A stretch of DNA of 64,000 bases from Maribacter sp. BPC-D8 (GCF_035207705.1 NZ_CP128187.1:1364001-1428000), one strand, 5' to 3'; shown: positions 25,107-34,363, numbered from the stretch's first letter. Numbers and translations: made by a program. The notes: generated from the sequence alone by a model not told the origin.

Positions 25107-26042
25107 TTATTTCTTATCCATTTTTTTAATTATTTCTGGAATCTTCTTGATATATGCCAATTGTTTCAACTTTTCACGCGATTCTTCGATAGGAGTACCG
25201 AAATAACTCTTACCACCTTTTACTGATTTTGTAACTCCGGTTTGACCCATTATTACTGCTTTTGCACCAATTGTTATTCCGCTATTGGTTCCTACCTGTC
25301 CCCAAATCGTAACTTCATCTTCTATAATAACACAACCTGCAATACCGGTCTGTGAAGCAATTAAACACTTCTCACCAATTACAGTATCATGACCAACATG
25401 AACTTGATTATCTAGTTTTGTACCAAATCCGATGGTAGTATCACCAGTTACACCTCTATCAATTGTACAAAGAGCTCCGATATCTACATTGTCTTTCAAA
25501 ACAACTCTTCCGCCAGATATTAGTTTATCGAAACCTTCAGGCCGTTTTTTATAATAAAATGCATCAGCACCTAAAACGCTACCTGCATGTATGGTAACAT
25601 TATTACCTACAATACAATTATCATAAATAGTAACGTTTGAGTGAATAAGGCAATTATCACCTATCTCAACATTATTACCAATAAATGTATTGGGCTGAAT
25701 GACAGTATCTTTTCCGATTTTCGCTGTAGCAGAAATCGTCTGACTACTTGGAACAAAAGGTTGAAAGAATGTTGTTAACTTATTAAAATCTCTAAAGGGA
25801 TCATCTGAAATCAACAATGCTTTGCCTTCAGGGCAGTCTACCTTTTTATTGATTAAGATAACACTTGCCTTAGACTCTAAAGCTTTATCATAGTACTTTG
25901 GATGATCAACAAAGACAATGTCTCCGTTTACTACAACATGAATTTCATTCATGCCTAGAACGGGAAAATCATCATGCCCAACATATTCGCTAGATATAAT
26001 ATCTGCAATCTGTTTTAATGAAAAAGTAGTCGGAAACTTCAA
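25107..26042 (-). CDS. LpxD-like UDP-3-O-acylglucosamine N-acyltransferase paralogue
   Basis: A 311-residue left-handed beta-helix acyltransferase. The N-terminal domain (about residues 1-100) resembles the uridine-binding domain of LpxD, followed by hexapeptide repeats (IGKDTVIQPNTFIGNNVEIG, IHAGSVLGADAFYY, IDRGVTGDTTIG, QVHVGHDTVIGE, IAGCVIIED). A GADAF/Y stretch and a His in VHVGHDTVIG correspond to active-site regions of LpxD. A bona fide lpxD lies at 28873-29889 in the same cluster, so this second copy may act on a different sugar or a different acyl-ACP; that is inference. It starts 28 bases beyond the efp stop. Confidence 0.8.
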   Translation of the reverse strand: MKFPTTFSLKQIADIISSEYVGHDDFPVLGMNEIHVVVNGDIVFVDHPKYYDKALESKASVILINKKVDCPEGKALLISDDPFRDFNKLTTFFQPFVPSSQTISATAKIGKDTVIQPNTFIGNNVEIGDNCLIHSNVTIYDNCIVGNNVTIHAGSVLGADAFYYKKRPEGFDKLISGGRVVLKDNVDIGALCTIDRGVTGDTTIGFGTKLDNQVHVGHDTVIGEKCLIASQTGIAGCVIIEDEVTIWGQVGTNSGITIGAKAVIMGQTGVTKSVKGGKSYFGTPIEESREKLKQLAYIKKIPEIIKKMDKK

Positions 26043-26070
26043 ATGACAGTCTTAACTCTTTAATATTATA

Positions 26071-26637
26071 TTATTCCTTAACACGTTCCATATAAGAACC
26101 GTTAGAAGTATCAATTTTAACTTTGTCGCCTTCGTTGATAAATAAAGGAACATTTACCTCTGCACCTGTCTCAACTGTAGCAGGCTTTGTAGCATTAGTA
26201 GCGGTATTCCCTTTAACACCAGGTTCTGTATACGTTATCTCTAAAACTACACTTGCAGGCATTTCTACAGATAAAGGTAAACTATCTTCTGTATTGAACA
26301 TGATTTTTACTATTTCACCTTCTTTTAATAAACCAGGAGCGTCTAAAGAACTCTCTTGCAAGGTAATTTGGTTATAATCATCTGTATTCATAAAGTGATA
26401 CGTATCTCCTTCAGGATATAAATACTGATACGAACGAGTTTCTACACGTACATCTTCAATTTTATGACCTGCAGAAAAAGTATTATCTAATACTTTACCA
26501 GAAGTAACACTTCTTAATTTTGTACGAACAAAAGCAGGACCTTTACCCGGTTTTACGTGTAAAAATTCAATAATCTTATAGATATCATTATTATATCTTA
26601 TGCATAATCCTTTTCGTATATCTGATGTAGATGCCAT
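26071..26637 (-). CDS. efp: Translation elongation factor P
   Basis: EF-P relieves ribosome stalling at polyproline stretches. The 188-residue protein has the three-domain layout, with the KOW-like N-terminal domain containing HVKPGKGPAFVRTKLRS (Lys32 at the tip of the loop, the site modified or functional in many EF-Ps), FSAGHKIEDVRVETRSYQYLY, and the C-terminal OB domain ending in FINEGDKVKIDTSNGSYMERV. It lies within the lipid A gene cluster, a conserved location in Flavobacteriaceae, though no functional link is known. Confidence 0.96.
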   Translation of the reverse strand: MASTSDIRKGLCIRYNNDIYKIIEFLHVKPGKGPAFVRTKLRSVTSGKVLDNTFSAGHKIEDVRVETRSYQYLYPEGDTYHFMNTDDYNQITLQESSLDAPGLLKEGEIVKIMFNTEDSLPLSVEMPASVVLEITYTEPGVKGNTATNATKPATVETGAEVNVPLFINEGDKVKIDTSNGSYMERVKE

Positions 26638-26682
26638 TCGTAATGTGTATTAATATTGTTAACTTAAGTTTAAAGTAATTCT

Positions 26683-27468
26683 TTAATTATTGCTGAAATA
26701 TCCTTTCATGATTCCGCGTTGAGAATCACGAATAAATTGCAAAATCTCGTCACGTTCAGGAGTAGCTTCCATCTCTGCTTCAATTATTTGCACAGCTTGA
26801 GTGTTGTTATAGTTCTTTTGATATAGAATTCTGTATATATTTTGAATTTCTCTAATTTTATCAGATACAAATCCTCTTCTTCTTAATCCTACAGAATTGA
26901 TTCCCACATAAGATAAAGGCTCTCTTGCTGCTTTTACATAAGGCGGAACATCTTTTCTTACCAAAGATCCTCCCGTTACAAAAGCATGTTGACCAACAGA
27001 TACAAATTGATGCACAGCTACCAAACCAGCCAATATTACATTGTCGCCAATAGTAACATGACCTGCCAAGGTAGAATTGTTTGAAAAAATACAGTTATCG
27101 CCAACTAAGCAATCATGCGCCACATGGCAATATGCCATTATTAAACAATTTTTACCGATAACAGTTTTCATACGATCAGAGGTACCCTTGTGTATGGTAG
27201 CACATTCTCTAATAGTGGTATTATCACCGATTTCAACGGTAGTTTCTTCACCATCGTATTTTAAATCTTGTGGAGAAGCTGATATTACTGCACCAGGAAA
27301 AATATTACAATTCTTACCAATACGAGCGCCTTCCATTATGGTCACATTAGATCCGATCCAAGTACCATCACCAATGATAACGTTATTATGGATAGTTGTA
27401 AACGGTTCAACTACCACGTTTTTGGCAATTTTAGCTCCCGGATGTATATAGGCTAAAGGTTGATTCAT
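26683..27468 (-). CDS. lpxA: Acyl-[ACP]-UDP-N-acetylglucosamine O-acyltransferase
   Basis: The first step of lipid A synthesis. A hexapeptide left-handed beta helix (IHPGAKIAKNVVVEPFTTIH, TIREC.TIHKGTSD, IMAYCHVAHDCLVGDNC, GHVTIGDNVILAGLVAVHQF) carries the catalytic His region in MAYCHVAHDC, followed by the helical C-terminal domain (GLRRRGFVSDKIREIQNIYR). The length of 261 is standard. It starts two bases after the lpxC-fabZ stop codon, so it is translationally coupled. Confidence 0.96.
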   Translation of the reverse strand: MNQPLAYIHPGAKIAKNVVVEPFTTIHNNVIIGDGTWIGSNVTIMEGARIGKNCNIFPGAVISASPQDLKYDGEETTVEIGDNTTIRECATIHKGTSDRMKTVIGKNCLIMAYCHVAHDCLVGDNCIFSNNSTLAGHVTIGDNVILAGLVAVHQFVSVGQHAFVTGGSLVRKDVPPYVKAAREPLSYVGINSVGLRRRGFVSDKIREIQNIYRILYQKNYNNTQAVQIIEAEMEATPERDEILQFIRDSQRGIMKGYFSNN

Positions 27469-27469
27469 T

Positions 27470-28876
27470 CTATGTTCTTTTAACTATTTGCGCCATTAAT
27501 TCAGCTTCACTTACTAATTTGTCATTTGCGTATGCATAAGCTTGCATATGACAAATACCTCTTCTAATCGGTGTAATTAAACTACAGTGAAATATTAATG
27601 TATCGCCTGGCAATACTTGCCTTTTAAATTTCACCTTATCTATTTTCATAAACAAAGTCAAATAATTTTCTGGATCCGGTACAGTGCTTAAAACTAAAAT
27701 ACCACCTGTTTGCGCCATAGCTTCTACTTGAAGCACACCTGGCATTACAGGAGCTCCTGGAAAGTGACCAACGAAGAAAGGTTCGTTCATCGTCACATTT
27801 TTCATACCCACAACATGCTTATCTGATAGTTCGATTATACGATCTATTAATAAGAAAGGTGGTCTGTGAGGTAACATATCCATTATTTTATGGATATCCA
27901 TTAAAGGAGGTAAACTTAAGTCGTACTTCGGAACTTTATTTCGTTTTTCTAATTTGATGATTTGTGAAAGCTTCTTCGCAAATTGGTTGTTCACATAATG
28001 ACCAGGCTTATTAGCTATTACCTTACCTCTTATGCGTGTACCAATTAATGCTAAATCACCAATAACATCTAATAATTTATGTCTTGCTGCCTCGTTAGGC
28101 TGGTGTAATGTTAGGTTGTCTAAAATACCATTTGCTTTTACAGAAAGTTTCTTTTTATCAAAAGCCTTCAATAATTTCGTCATAGTGGCTTGAGAAATTT
28201 CCTTATCCACATAAACGATAGCATTGTTTAGATCACCACCTTTTATTAATCCGTTTTCCAAAAGCATCTCCAACTCATGAAGAAAGCTAAATGTACGGGC
28301 ATTTGAAATTTCAGATTTAAAATCAGAAAGTTTTTCTAATGTAGCGTTTTGGGTTCCTAGAACTTTAGTGCCAAAATCAACCATCGTCATCAATTGATAT
28401 TCGTCTGATGGTATAATTGTTATTTCACTACCCGTCTTTTCATCCTTAAAAGAAATAACATCTTTAACAATGTATTCTTCTCGCTCAGCTTCTTGCTCAA
28501 CGATACCGGCATTCTCTAAAACTTCTACAAAGAATTTAGAAGAACCATCCATAATTGGTGGCTCTGCAGCGTTCAATTCAATTAGTACGTTATCTATTTC
28601 AAGACCCACTAAAGCGGCCAAAACGTGCTCTGAAGTTTGAATTTTAACACCATTCTTCTCCAAGTTGGTGCCTCTTTGTGTGTTTATAACTAGGTTAGCA
28701 TCAGCTGGTATAATTGGTTCTCCTTCTAAATCTACCCTTTTGAATGCATAACCGTGGTTTTCATCTGCAGGTAAGAATTTAATGGTAACATTGCTTCCAG
28801 TATGTAAACCAACTCCCGTTAGGCTTACTTCTTTACTAATTGTTCTTTGTTTGCTGTTTGTTGTACTCATCGTCAA
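27470..28876 (-). CDS. lpxC-fabZ: Bifunctional UDP-3-O-acyl-N-acetylglucosamine deacetylase / 3-hydroxyacyl-ACP dehydratase
   Basis: A fusion characteristic of Bacteroidota. The LpxC half (about residues 10-310) removes the N-acetyl group in lipid A synthesis, with zinc ligands in TSEHVLAALVG (His84) and in RHKLLDVIGDLAL. The FabZ half (about 325-468) dehydrates 3-hydroxyacyl-ACP, with the hotdog-fold catalytic His in GHFPGAPVMPGVLQVEAMAQ. Joining the two ties lipid A synthesis to fatty acid supply, since both draw on 3-hydroxyacyl-ACP. The length of 468 fits the family. The start overlaps the lpxD stop by four bases. Confidence 0.96.
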   Translation of the reverse strand: MTMSTTNSKQRTISKEVSLTGVGLHTGSNVTIKFLPADENHGYAFKRVDLEGEPIIPADANLVINTQRGTNLEKNGVKIQTSEHVLAALVGLEIDNVLIELNAAEPPIMDGSSKFFVEVLENAGIVEQEAEREEYIVKDVISFKDEKTGSEITIIPSDEYQLMTMVDFGTKVLGTQNATLEKLSDFKSEISNARTFSFLHELEMLLENGLIKGGDLNNAIVYVDKEISQATMTKLLKAFDKKKLSVKANGILDNLTLHQPNEAARHKLLDVIGDLALIGTRIRGKVIANKPGHYVNNQFAKKLSQIIKLEKRNKVPKYDLSLPPLMDIHKIMDMLPHRPPFLLIDRIIELSDKHVVGMKNVTMNEPFFVGHFPGAPVMPGVLQVEAMAQTGGILVLSTVPDPENYLTLFMKIDKVKFKRQVLPGDTLIFHCSLITPIRRGICHMQAYAYANDKLVSEAELMAQIVKRT

Positions 28877-29889
28877 TCTTTCTTTTCTAAGGTGTCGATT
28901 CTACTTATTATTCTCGGTAAATTCTTAAAATGAACATATGATTTGTTGTAATCACCATAATTTAATGCTGGTGATCCTTGTAGCACTTCATTATCCTTCA
29001 CATTTCTTCCTATACCCGATTGTGCTTGTATTTTTACATTGTCACCAATAACAATATGACCAACGATACCTACTTGCCCACCGATCATACAATGCTTTCC
29101 TATTTTTGTAGAACCAGCAATACCGGTTTGTGCAGCAATAACAGTATGCTCGCCAATTTCAACGTTATGTGCAATCTGTATTTGATTGTCTAGCTTCACT
29201 CCTTTTCTTAAAATCGTAGAACCTAAAGTTGCCCTGTCAATTGTAGTACCGGCACCTATATCAACATTATCTTCTAAAATAACATTACCGGTTTGTGGTA
29301 CTTTCACAAACTCACCATCTTCATTTGGCGCGAAACCAAATCCGTCAGCACCTAGCACAGCTCCGCTATTAACGACACAATTATTACCGATAATGGTTTC
29401 TGAATATACTTTTGCTCCTGCAAAAAGTATTACGTTATCACCAATTTTTACATTATCACCAATGTAAACATTAGGGTACACCTTCACATTATCCCCTAAG
29501 GTTACGTTATTACCTAAATAAGCAAAAGCACCAATATAAACATCGGCACCATAGGTTGCAGTATCCGACTTAAAAATCGGTTCTTCAATACCTATCTTAT
29601 TGTTTTTGACTTGGTTATAGTATTCTAGTAATTTAGAAAATGATTTATACGCATCTTCAACCTTTATTAAAGTGGTATATAATTCTTGTTCTGGAACAAA
29701 ACTCTTATTGACTATCGTTACCGATGCCTTTGTCTTGTAAATGAATGAAGTATATTTCGGATTAGCTAAAAAAGTAAGGGAGCCTTCTTCGCCTTCCTCG
29801 ATTTTAGCAAGTTTATGTACGGCTATTTCTGGATTTCCATGCACTTCTCCTTCTAAGATACCTGCAATCTGACCTGCTGTAAATTTCAT
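28873..29889 (-). CDS. lpxD: UDP-3-O-(3-hydroxyacyl)glucosamine N-acyltransferase
   Basis: The third step of lipid A synthesis, adding the N-linked acyl chain. The N-terminal uridine-binding domain (about residues 1-100, MKFTAGQIAGILEGEVHG) is followed by a hexapeptide beta helix with GADGFGFAPNEDGEFVKVPQ, a stretch typical of LpxD, and AHNVEIGEHTVIAAQTGIAGST holding the catalytic His region, then a short C-terminal helix. The length of 338 fits LpxD. It is first in the lpxD-lpxC/fabZ-lpxA-efp-lpxD2 series. Confidence 0.95.
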   Translation of the reverse strand: MKFTAGQIAGILEGEVHGNPEIAVHKLAKIEEGEEGSLTFLANPKYTSFIYKTKASVTIVNKSFVPEQELYTTLIKVEDAYKSFSKLLEYYNQVKNNKIGIEEPIFKSDTATYGADVYIGAFAYLGNNVTLGDNVKVYPNVYIGDNVKIGDNVILFAGAKVYSETIIGNNCVVNSGAVLGADGFGFAPNEDGEFVKVPQTGNVILEDNVDIGAGTTIDRATLGSTILRKGVKLDNQIQIAHNVEIGEHTVIAAQTGIAGSTKIGKHCMIGGQVGIVGHIVIGDNVKIQAQSGIGRNVKDNEVLQGSPALNYGDYNKSYVHFKNLPRIISRIDTLEKKD

Positions 29890-29912
29890 GAGCGTAAAAG
29901 TAAGAAAAATTG

Positions 29913-31142
29913 TTAAACCCCTTCTTTAGGATAACACATATAATATTTGGTTACCGTTTTTGAAAGTGCATTTAAATTAAGGTGATCAGATAATTTGGCA
30001 ACGTCGGTTATCTTTCCATTTTTTCTTAAAATGTTGATAGTCTGATGTTGCCTGTCGTATGCCTTATTTTTCAGCTCTCCTCTAAAGACGAAATAAGACG
30101 TTTCTTCATCGGTAAGATTATAGTGTGTTTTAACCTTATTAAACTGAGATAAAAACTTACTCTCTGTAACAGGTTCTTTCTTAACCTTAATATGTAGCAG
30201 TTTTCTATCGATAATCATTTCACAGAGTGATGACAATACAAAATCATCTGAAAATTGCCATTCTTTTAGGGCTGCGAGAATATCAACATCATCTAACTTT
30301 GCGAATTTTGCTAATATTTCACTATTAAAATTATTGATGTCTATATGATTAGATAAGAAATACTTTAATGCATCACTACAATTTAAAGACTCCCCTTTTT
30401 CTATAAGAAAACGTGCTCTTTTCAATATACTAATTAGTACACGTTCGGCTACTACAGCTGTTTTATGCAAATAAACTTGCCAATACATAAATCGACGCGC
30501 CATTAAAAACTTCTCAACAGAGTAGATACCCTTCTCTTCAATAACCAAATTACCATCAACTACATTTAACATGGTAATTAGTCTTTCGGCATTTGTGTTA
30601 CCCTCAGCAACACCTGTATAGAAACTATCTCTTTTTAAATAATCTAATCTATCCATATCTAACTGACTAGACACCAACTGATTTAAGAATTTTTTTGAAT
30701 GATTACCCGTAAATATGGATATTGCTTCAGTTAAACTTCCGTTAAATCGCTGATTGAGTTCTTCCATAAATTGAAGCGAAATAAACTCATGGCTTACACC
30801 TTCAACAATACTATGCTCCATAGCATGAGAAAAAGGACCATGCCCAATATCATGTAAAAGAATAGCAATCAACAGTCCATCTTCTTCACCTTGTGTTATC
30901 TCAACCCCTTTAAAACGAAGTACTTGAATAGATTTCTGCATTAAATACATACAACCTAATGCATGATGAAACCTAGTATGGTGTGCCCCAGGATACACTA
31001 AATACGATAACCCCATTTGAGAAATTCTGCGAAGCCTTTGAAAGTAAGGATCTGCAATCAGGTCAAAAACGAGCGTACTAGGTATTCTTATAAAACCGTA
31101 AATTGGGTCATTAAAGATTTTCAGTTTGTTTGATGTCTTCAA
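29913..31142 (-). CDS. HD domain phosphohydrolase (dGTPase-like)
   Basis: A 409-residue HD-superfamily protein. The metal-binding residues are in HHTRFHHALG (about 54-62) and LLHDIGHGPFSHAMEH (HD at 97-98), with a later Asp in SQLDMDRLDYLKRDS. Close relatives are annotated as deoxyguanosine triphosphohydrolase-like or SAMHD1-like; the natural substrate is not established. The most upstream credible start is a TTG at 31142, as no in-frame ATG precedes the conserved NDPIYGFIRIP region. It is divergent from porX, 87 bases away, a conserved neighbour arrangement in this group by my recollection. Confidence 0.85.
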   Translation of the reverse strand: MKTSNKLKIFNDPIYGFIRIPSTLVFDLIADPYFQRLRRISQMGLSYLVYPGAHHTRFHHALGCMYLMQKSIQVLRFKGVEITQGEEDGLLIAILLHDIGHGPFSHAMEHSIVEGVSHEFISLQFMEELNQRFNGSLTEAISIFTGNHSKKFLNQLVSSQLDMDRLDYLKRDSFYTGVAEGNTNAERLITMLNVVDGNLVIEEKGIYSVEKFLMARRFMYWQVYLHKTAVVAERVLISILKRARFLIEKGESLNCSDALKYFLSNHIDINNFNSEILAKFAKLDDVDILAALKEWQFSDDFVLSSLCEMIIDRKLLHIKVKKEPVTESKFLSQFNKVKTHYNLTDEETSYFVFRGELKNKAYDRQHQTINILRKNGKITDVAKLSDHLNLNALSKTVTKYYMCYPKEGV

Positions 31143-31229
31143 TATTGTATTGTCTTTTCTAAAATTAACATTTCAAAGTTATACAAAAGCAATAGGATAG
31201 AAATTGATTATCAGTAAAATAATAATACA

Positions 31230-32774
31230 ATGAACAAGATAAAAATACTGTGGGTAGATGATGAAATTGATTTACTCAAGCCCCATATCATCTTTTTAGA
31301 ATCAAAAAACTACAGTGTTATCACCTGCCAGAGCGGACAAGAAGCATTAGAAGAATTAGCAGAGACCAGAGTAGATATCGTTTTTTTAGATGAGAATATG
31401 CCTGGTATATCTGGCTTAGAGACACTTTCGGAAATTAAAATAATTGATAATTCTTTACCCGTTGTAATGATTACAAAGAGTGAAGAAGAGTCTATAATGG
31501 AAGATGCTATCGGTTCTAAAATTGCAGATTATCTTATAAAACCAGTAAATCCGAATCAGATTTTGCTGTCCTTAAAAAAGAATTTAGACCACTCAAGATT
31601 AGTTTCTGAGAAGACTACTAGTAACTATCAGCAAGAATTTAGAAAGATTGCGATGGATTTATCAATGGTGAATTCATATCAAGAATGGGCAGATTTATAT
31701 AAAAAATTGATTTATTGGGAATTGCAGTTAGAAGAAATTGAGGACAGTGGAATGTTCGAAATTCTAGAATCTCAAAAAACGGAAGCAAATCAACAATTCG
31801 GCAAATTCGTAGAGCGCAATTACGAAGATTGGTTTACTGATGCCGATGCGCCTATAATGTCTCATACCCTATTTAAAGAATGGATAGCGCCCGAAATCAA
31901 AGATTCAAAAACATTATTGATCGTTGTCGACAACTTACGTTATGATCAGTGGTACGCCTTTGAAGATACTGTAAACTCATTCTATAAAAAGAAAAAGGAA
32001 GATTCCTTTTACAGCATACTACCTACAGCCACACAATATGCACGTAATGCTATATTCTCTGGTCTGACTCCGCTTGAGATGGAGAAAAAACATCCAGAAT
32101 GGTGGAAAAACGATACTGATGAGGGCGGTAAAAACTTATTTGAAGACAAGTTCTTAGGTGCTCAACTAAAAAGACTAGGATTAGATTTAAAATGGGAATA
32201 CCATAAAATTAGTAGCCTAAAACAAGGAAAACATTTAAGTCAGAATTTCAAAACTCAAAAAGATAATGACTTAACGGTAATCGTCTACAATTTCGTTGAT
32301 ATGCTTTCACATTCTAAAACAGAAATGGAAGTAATTAAAGAATTGGCTTCAAATGATAAGTCTTATAGGTCTTTAACCACAAGCTGGTTTAAAAACTCAC
32401 CTATGCTAGAGATTATTCAGCAAGCACAAACATTAGGTATGAAATTAATTATAACCACTGATCATGGTACTATAAATGTTAAATCACCCTCTAAAGTTGT
32501 TGGCGACCGAGATACAAGTGCTAACCTACGTTACAAAACAGGTAGAAGTCTTACCTATGAAAAGAACGATGTACTAGCTGCCAAAGATCCTAAATCTATT
32601 TTCTTGCCCAGCATAAATATGAGCAGTTCTTATATTTTTGCGAAAAATGACTTTTTCTTTGCCTACCCAAATAATTACAACCATTATGTTAGCTACTATA
32701 GAAACACCTACCAACATGGCGGTGTTTCGCTCGAAGAAATGATAATACCTTTTGTAGTTTTGGAACCTAAATAG
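31230..32774 (+). CDS. porX: PorX: response regulator with PglZ domain, type IX secretion regulator
   Basis: An N-terminal CheY-like receiver (about residues 1-122: ILWVDDEIDLLK, phospho-acceptor Asp54 in VFLDENMPG, MITKS and a Lys in DYLIKPVNP) is followed by a helical linker and a C-terminal PglZ/alkaline-phosphatase-like domain (about 220-500) with LLIVVDNLRYDQWYAF and TTDHGTINVKSPSKVVGDRDT metal-site motifs. PorX is the response regulator of the PorX/PorY system that controls the type IX secretion system and gliding; its effector domain has been reported to act on oligonucleotides. The length of 514 matches PorX. The tsaE gene begins 10 bases later, so they form an operon. Confidence 0.93.
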   Translation: MNKIKILWVDDEIDLLKPHIIFLESKNYSVITCQSGQEALEELAETRVDIVFLDENMPGISGLETLSEIKIIDNSLPVVMITKSEEESIMEDAIGSKIADYLIKPVNPNQILLSLKKNLDHSRLVSEKTTSNYQQEFRKIAMDLSMVNSYQEWADLYKKLIYWELQLEEIEDSGMFEILESQKTEANQQFGKFVERNYEDWFTDADAPIMSHTLFKEWIAPEIKDSKTLLIVVDNLRYDQWYAFEDTVNSFYKKKKEDSFYSILPTATQYARNAIFSGLTPLEMEKKHPEWWKNDTDEGGKNLFEDKFLGAQLKRLGLDLKWEYHKISSLKQGKHLSQNFKTQKDNDLTVIVYNFVDMLSHSKTEMEVIKELASNDKSYRSLTTSWFKNSPMLEIIQQAQTLGMKLIITTDHGTINVKSPSKVVGDRDTSANLRYKTGRSLTYEKNDVLAAKDPKSIFLPSINMSSSYIFAKNDFFFAYPNNYNHYVSYYRNTYQHGGVSLEEMIIPFVVLEPK

Positions 32775-32784
32775 ATTTACACCA

Positions 32785-33195
32785 ATGGAATTCATTTATA
32801 CAGAACGTGAGTTAAAAGATATAGCACAGCAAATAATAAAATCAACGAACAGCAAAACTTTGGCGTTTTATGCCCCTATGGGCGCAGGTAAAACAACATT
32901 AATCAAAGCGCTTATAAAAGAGTTAGGTAGTAATGATAATGTAAGCAGCCCAACATTCGGACTCGTAAACGAATATGCGTTAGATTCTGGTGAGTTACTA
33001 GGCTATCATTTTGATTTTTATCGCCTAGACGATGAGGAAGAAGCTATGGATATGGGTCTAGATGATTATTTAGAATCTGGCAATTGGATATTTATGGAAT
33101 GGCCTGAAAAAATACCAAGTCTATTACCTAGTGATGTTCAGAATATAAAAATTGAAATTCTAGATGAAGAAAAAAGAAAGCTAACACTCTCGTAA
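32785..33195 (+). CDS. tsaE: tRNA threonylcarbamoyladenosine biosynthesis ATPase TsaE
   Basis: A small P-loop ATPase that works with TsaB and TsaD to make t6A at position 37 of ANN-decoding tRNAs. The Walker A motif is APMGAGKTTLIKAL (about residues 30-43), then VSSPTFGLVNEY, HFDFYRLDDEEEA and the Walker-like WIFMEWPEKIPSLLP. The length of 136 is standard. It is the second gene after porX. Confidence 0.95.
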   Translation: MEFIYTERELKDIAQQIIKSTNSKTLAFYAPMGAGKTTLIKALIKELGSNDNVSSPTFGLVNEYALDSGELLGYHFDFYRLDDEEEAMDMGLDDYLESGNWIFMEWPEKIPSLLPSDVQNIKIEILDEEKRKLTLS

Positions 33196-33312
33196 TTTAG
33201 GGAACTGAGGCATTGTGGATTTTAAGTCATAACATTGGTATCGTCGAGCATGAATTTTTATTGTATTTTTTCGATGAAAAACAAACAATTCGACAAAATG
33301 CATAATTAATCG

Positions 33313-33373
33313 GTTAAAGTGTTCAACTTTAACGATAAAGGGAATTCTATTTGTATATTTTTTCTTACGTTTG
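33313..33373 (+). promoter_or_regulatory. Promoter and inverted repeat upstream of a small secreted peptide
   Basis: TACGTTTG at 33366-33373 fits the -7 consensus, 42 bases before the peptide ATG. Upstream an 8-bp inverted repeat GTTAAAGT-gttca-ACTTTAAC (33313-33333) could be an operator. A TTG at 33351-33353 is too close (12 bases) to be a good -33 element. Confidence 0.4.
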
Positions 33374-33414
33374 TAGGAGTACTAAATATTTAGTATAACC
33401 AAAATCCCTTGAAA

Positions 33415-33546
33415 ATGAAAAACAAAAAAACATTATTAGCTTCAATCGCTTTAGGCGTATTCCTTTTAGCTATGGCTGCACCGATTATTGATATTGATAA
33501 TCAAGATCTAAATGTTGATAAAAGAAAATTGACAAAAAGGATTTAA
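33415..33546 (+). CDS. Small secreted peptide (43 residues)
   Basis: An ATG-started 43-codon frame with a clean signal sequence: basic start MKNKK, hydrophobic core TLLASIALGVFLLAMAAP, and cleavage predicted near AMA/AP. The remainder is about 22 residues (IIDIDNQDLN, VDKRKLTKRI), with an acidic first half and a basic second half. A promoter-like box precedes it and a strong terminator follows, so it is its own transcription unit. No family is recognised. Possible roles include an exported peptide or signal; this is speculation. It is below the size cut-off of most gene callers. Confidence 0.6.
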   Translation: MKNKKTLLASIALGVFLLAMAAPIIDIDNQDLNVDKRKLTKRI

Positions 33547-33567
33547 CTATAACTAATTTGTAGTTTG

Positions 33568-33600
33568 AAAAAGGGAGCAATTATATTGCTCCCTTTTTGT
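33568..33600 (+). terminator. Intrinsic terminator after the small peptide gene
   Basis: AAAAAGGGAGCAA pairs with TTGCTCCCTTTTT (13 bp, loop TTATA) followed by T residues. It ends the small peptide transcript. Confidence 0.85.
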
Positions 33601-33653
33601 ATATAATAATAAATACTTTACATCGTTAGCATATAGTAACACTATTATGCATA

Positions 33654-34313
33654 ATGATTAGTAAAGTAAAAAAAACAAAAGCTAAAAAGAAGATTTTTTT
33701 AGAAACTCTTCTAGTTTTCTTTATAGCAATTTCTCCTTTTTTATACAAAGTATATGACTACCTGCCATATGACGAAAATGGTGATGCTATAGTTTTAGGT
33801 TTTACTTTAGGAAATAACGGTTTTCCAGATACCTTAACTTTCTTATGGTATTTAACATCTAAAATTGTACCGCTTTATTTAATGATTTTTTGGTTTTTAA
33901 CCTCCAGAAACTGGTGGTACCATATCATCCTCATACCTATCGCAATGTATGCATTTCAATTTTTCGAAGTGTTTTATGATTCAGATAATATGATTGACAC
34001 AGATAATATATGGTGGTTGATTCCTGTTTGCATGATAACTATCCCATTTGTGTATTTTATTCGTATTAAACTGTATGATAAACACGTTCATGGTATAGAC
34101 TTAGAAGCAATGGAAGCTGAACTTGAAGAACTAAAAGCAAAAGGACTTAGTACTAAAGATGATGTTAGTAGCATAGAAGCAACAGATGAAGATGGTGTTG
34201 AAATACCAACCTTATCTGAAGATATAAATGTTAAATTATCTACCGGAAATTTAGAGAATATTTTTAAGAATGTTCAAAATCGTATTCAAGGCTGGTTACA
34301 GTTAAAATCTTAA
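33654..34313 (+). CDS. Hypothetical four-span membrane protein
   Basis: A 219-residue protein with four likely transmembrane segments (about residues 16-36, 62-82, 88-108 and 120-140: LLVFFIAISPFLYKVY, IVPLYLMIFWFLTSRN, IILIPIAMYAFQFFEVFY, WLIPVCMITIPFVYFIRI), followed by a soluble, charged, partly helical tail (residues of about 145-219, with EAMEAELEELKAKG). No known family is recognised with confidence. It lies 98 bases upstream of ald and on the same strand, but ald has its own promoter-like box in that gap. Confidence 0.65.
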   Translation: MISKVKKTKAKKKIFLETLLVFFIAISPFLYKVYDYLPYDENGDAIVLGFTLGNNGFPDTLTFLWYLTSKIVPLYLMIFWFLTSRNWWYHIILIPIAMYAFQFFEVFYDSDNMIDTDNIWWLIPVCMITIPFVYFIRIKLYDKHVHGIDLEAMEAELEELKAKGLSTKDDVSSIEATDEDGVEIPTLSEDINVKLSTGNLENIFKNVQNRIQGWLQLKS

Positions 34314-34363
34314 CTATTCAATATCTTTAAAAAAGTACAAATCATTCATTTCTTTAAAAATTG

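Noticed and set aside
27077..27451. 124-codon plus-strand frame opposite lpxA
   Set aside because: Antisense to a clear lpxA; the translation is only the complement of hexapeptide repeats.
31230..32774. PglZ domain as evidence of a phage-defence (BREX/Pgl) system
   Set aside because: The domain is fused to a receiver with a phospho-acceptor Asp, the PorX layout, and no other BREX genes are nearby.
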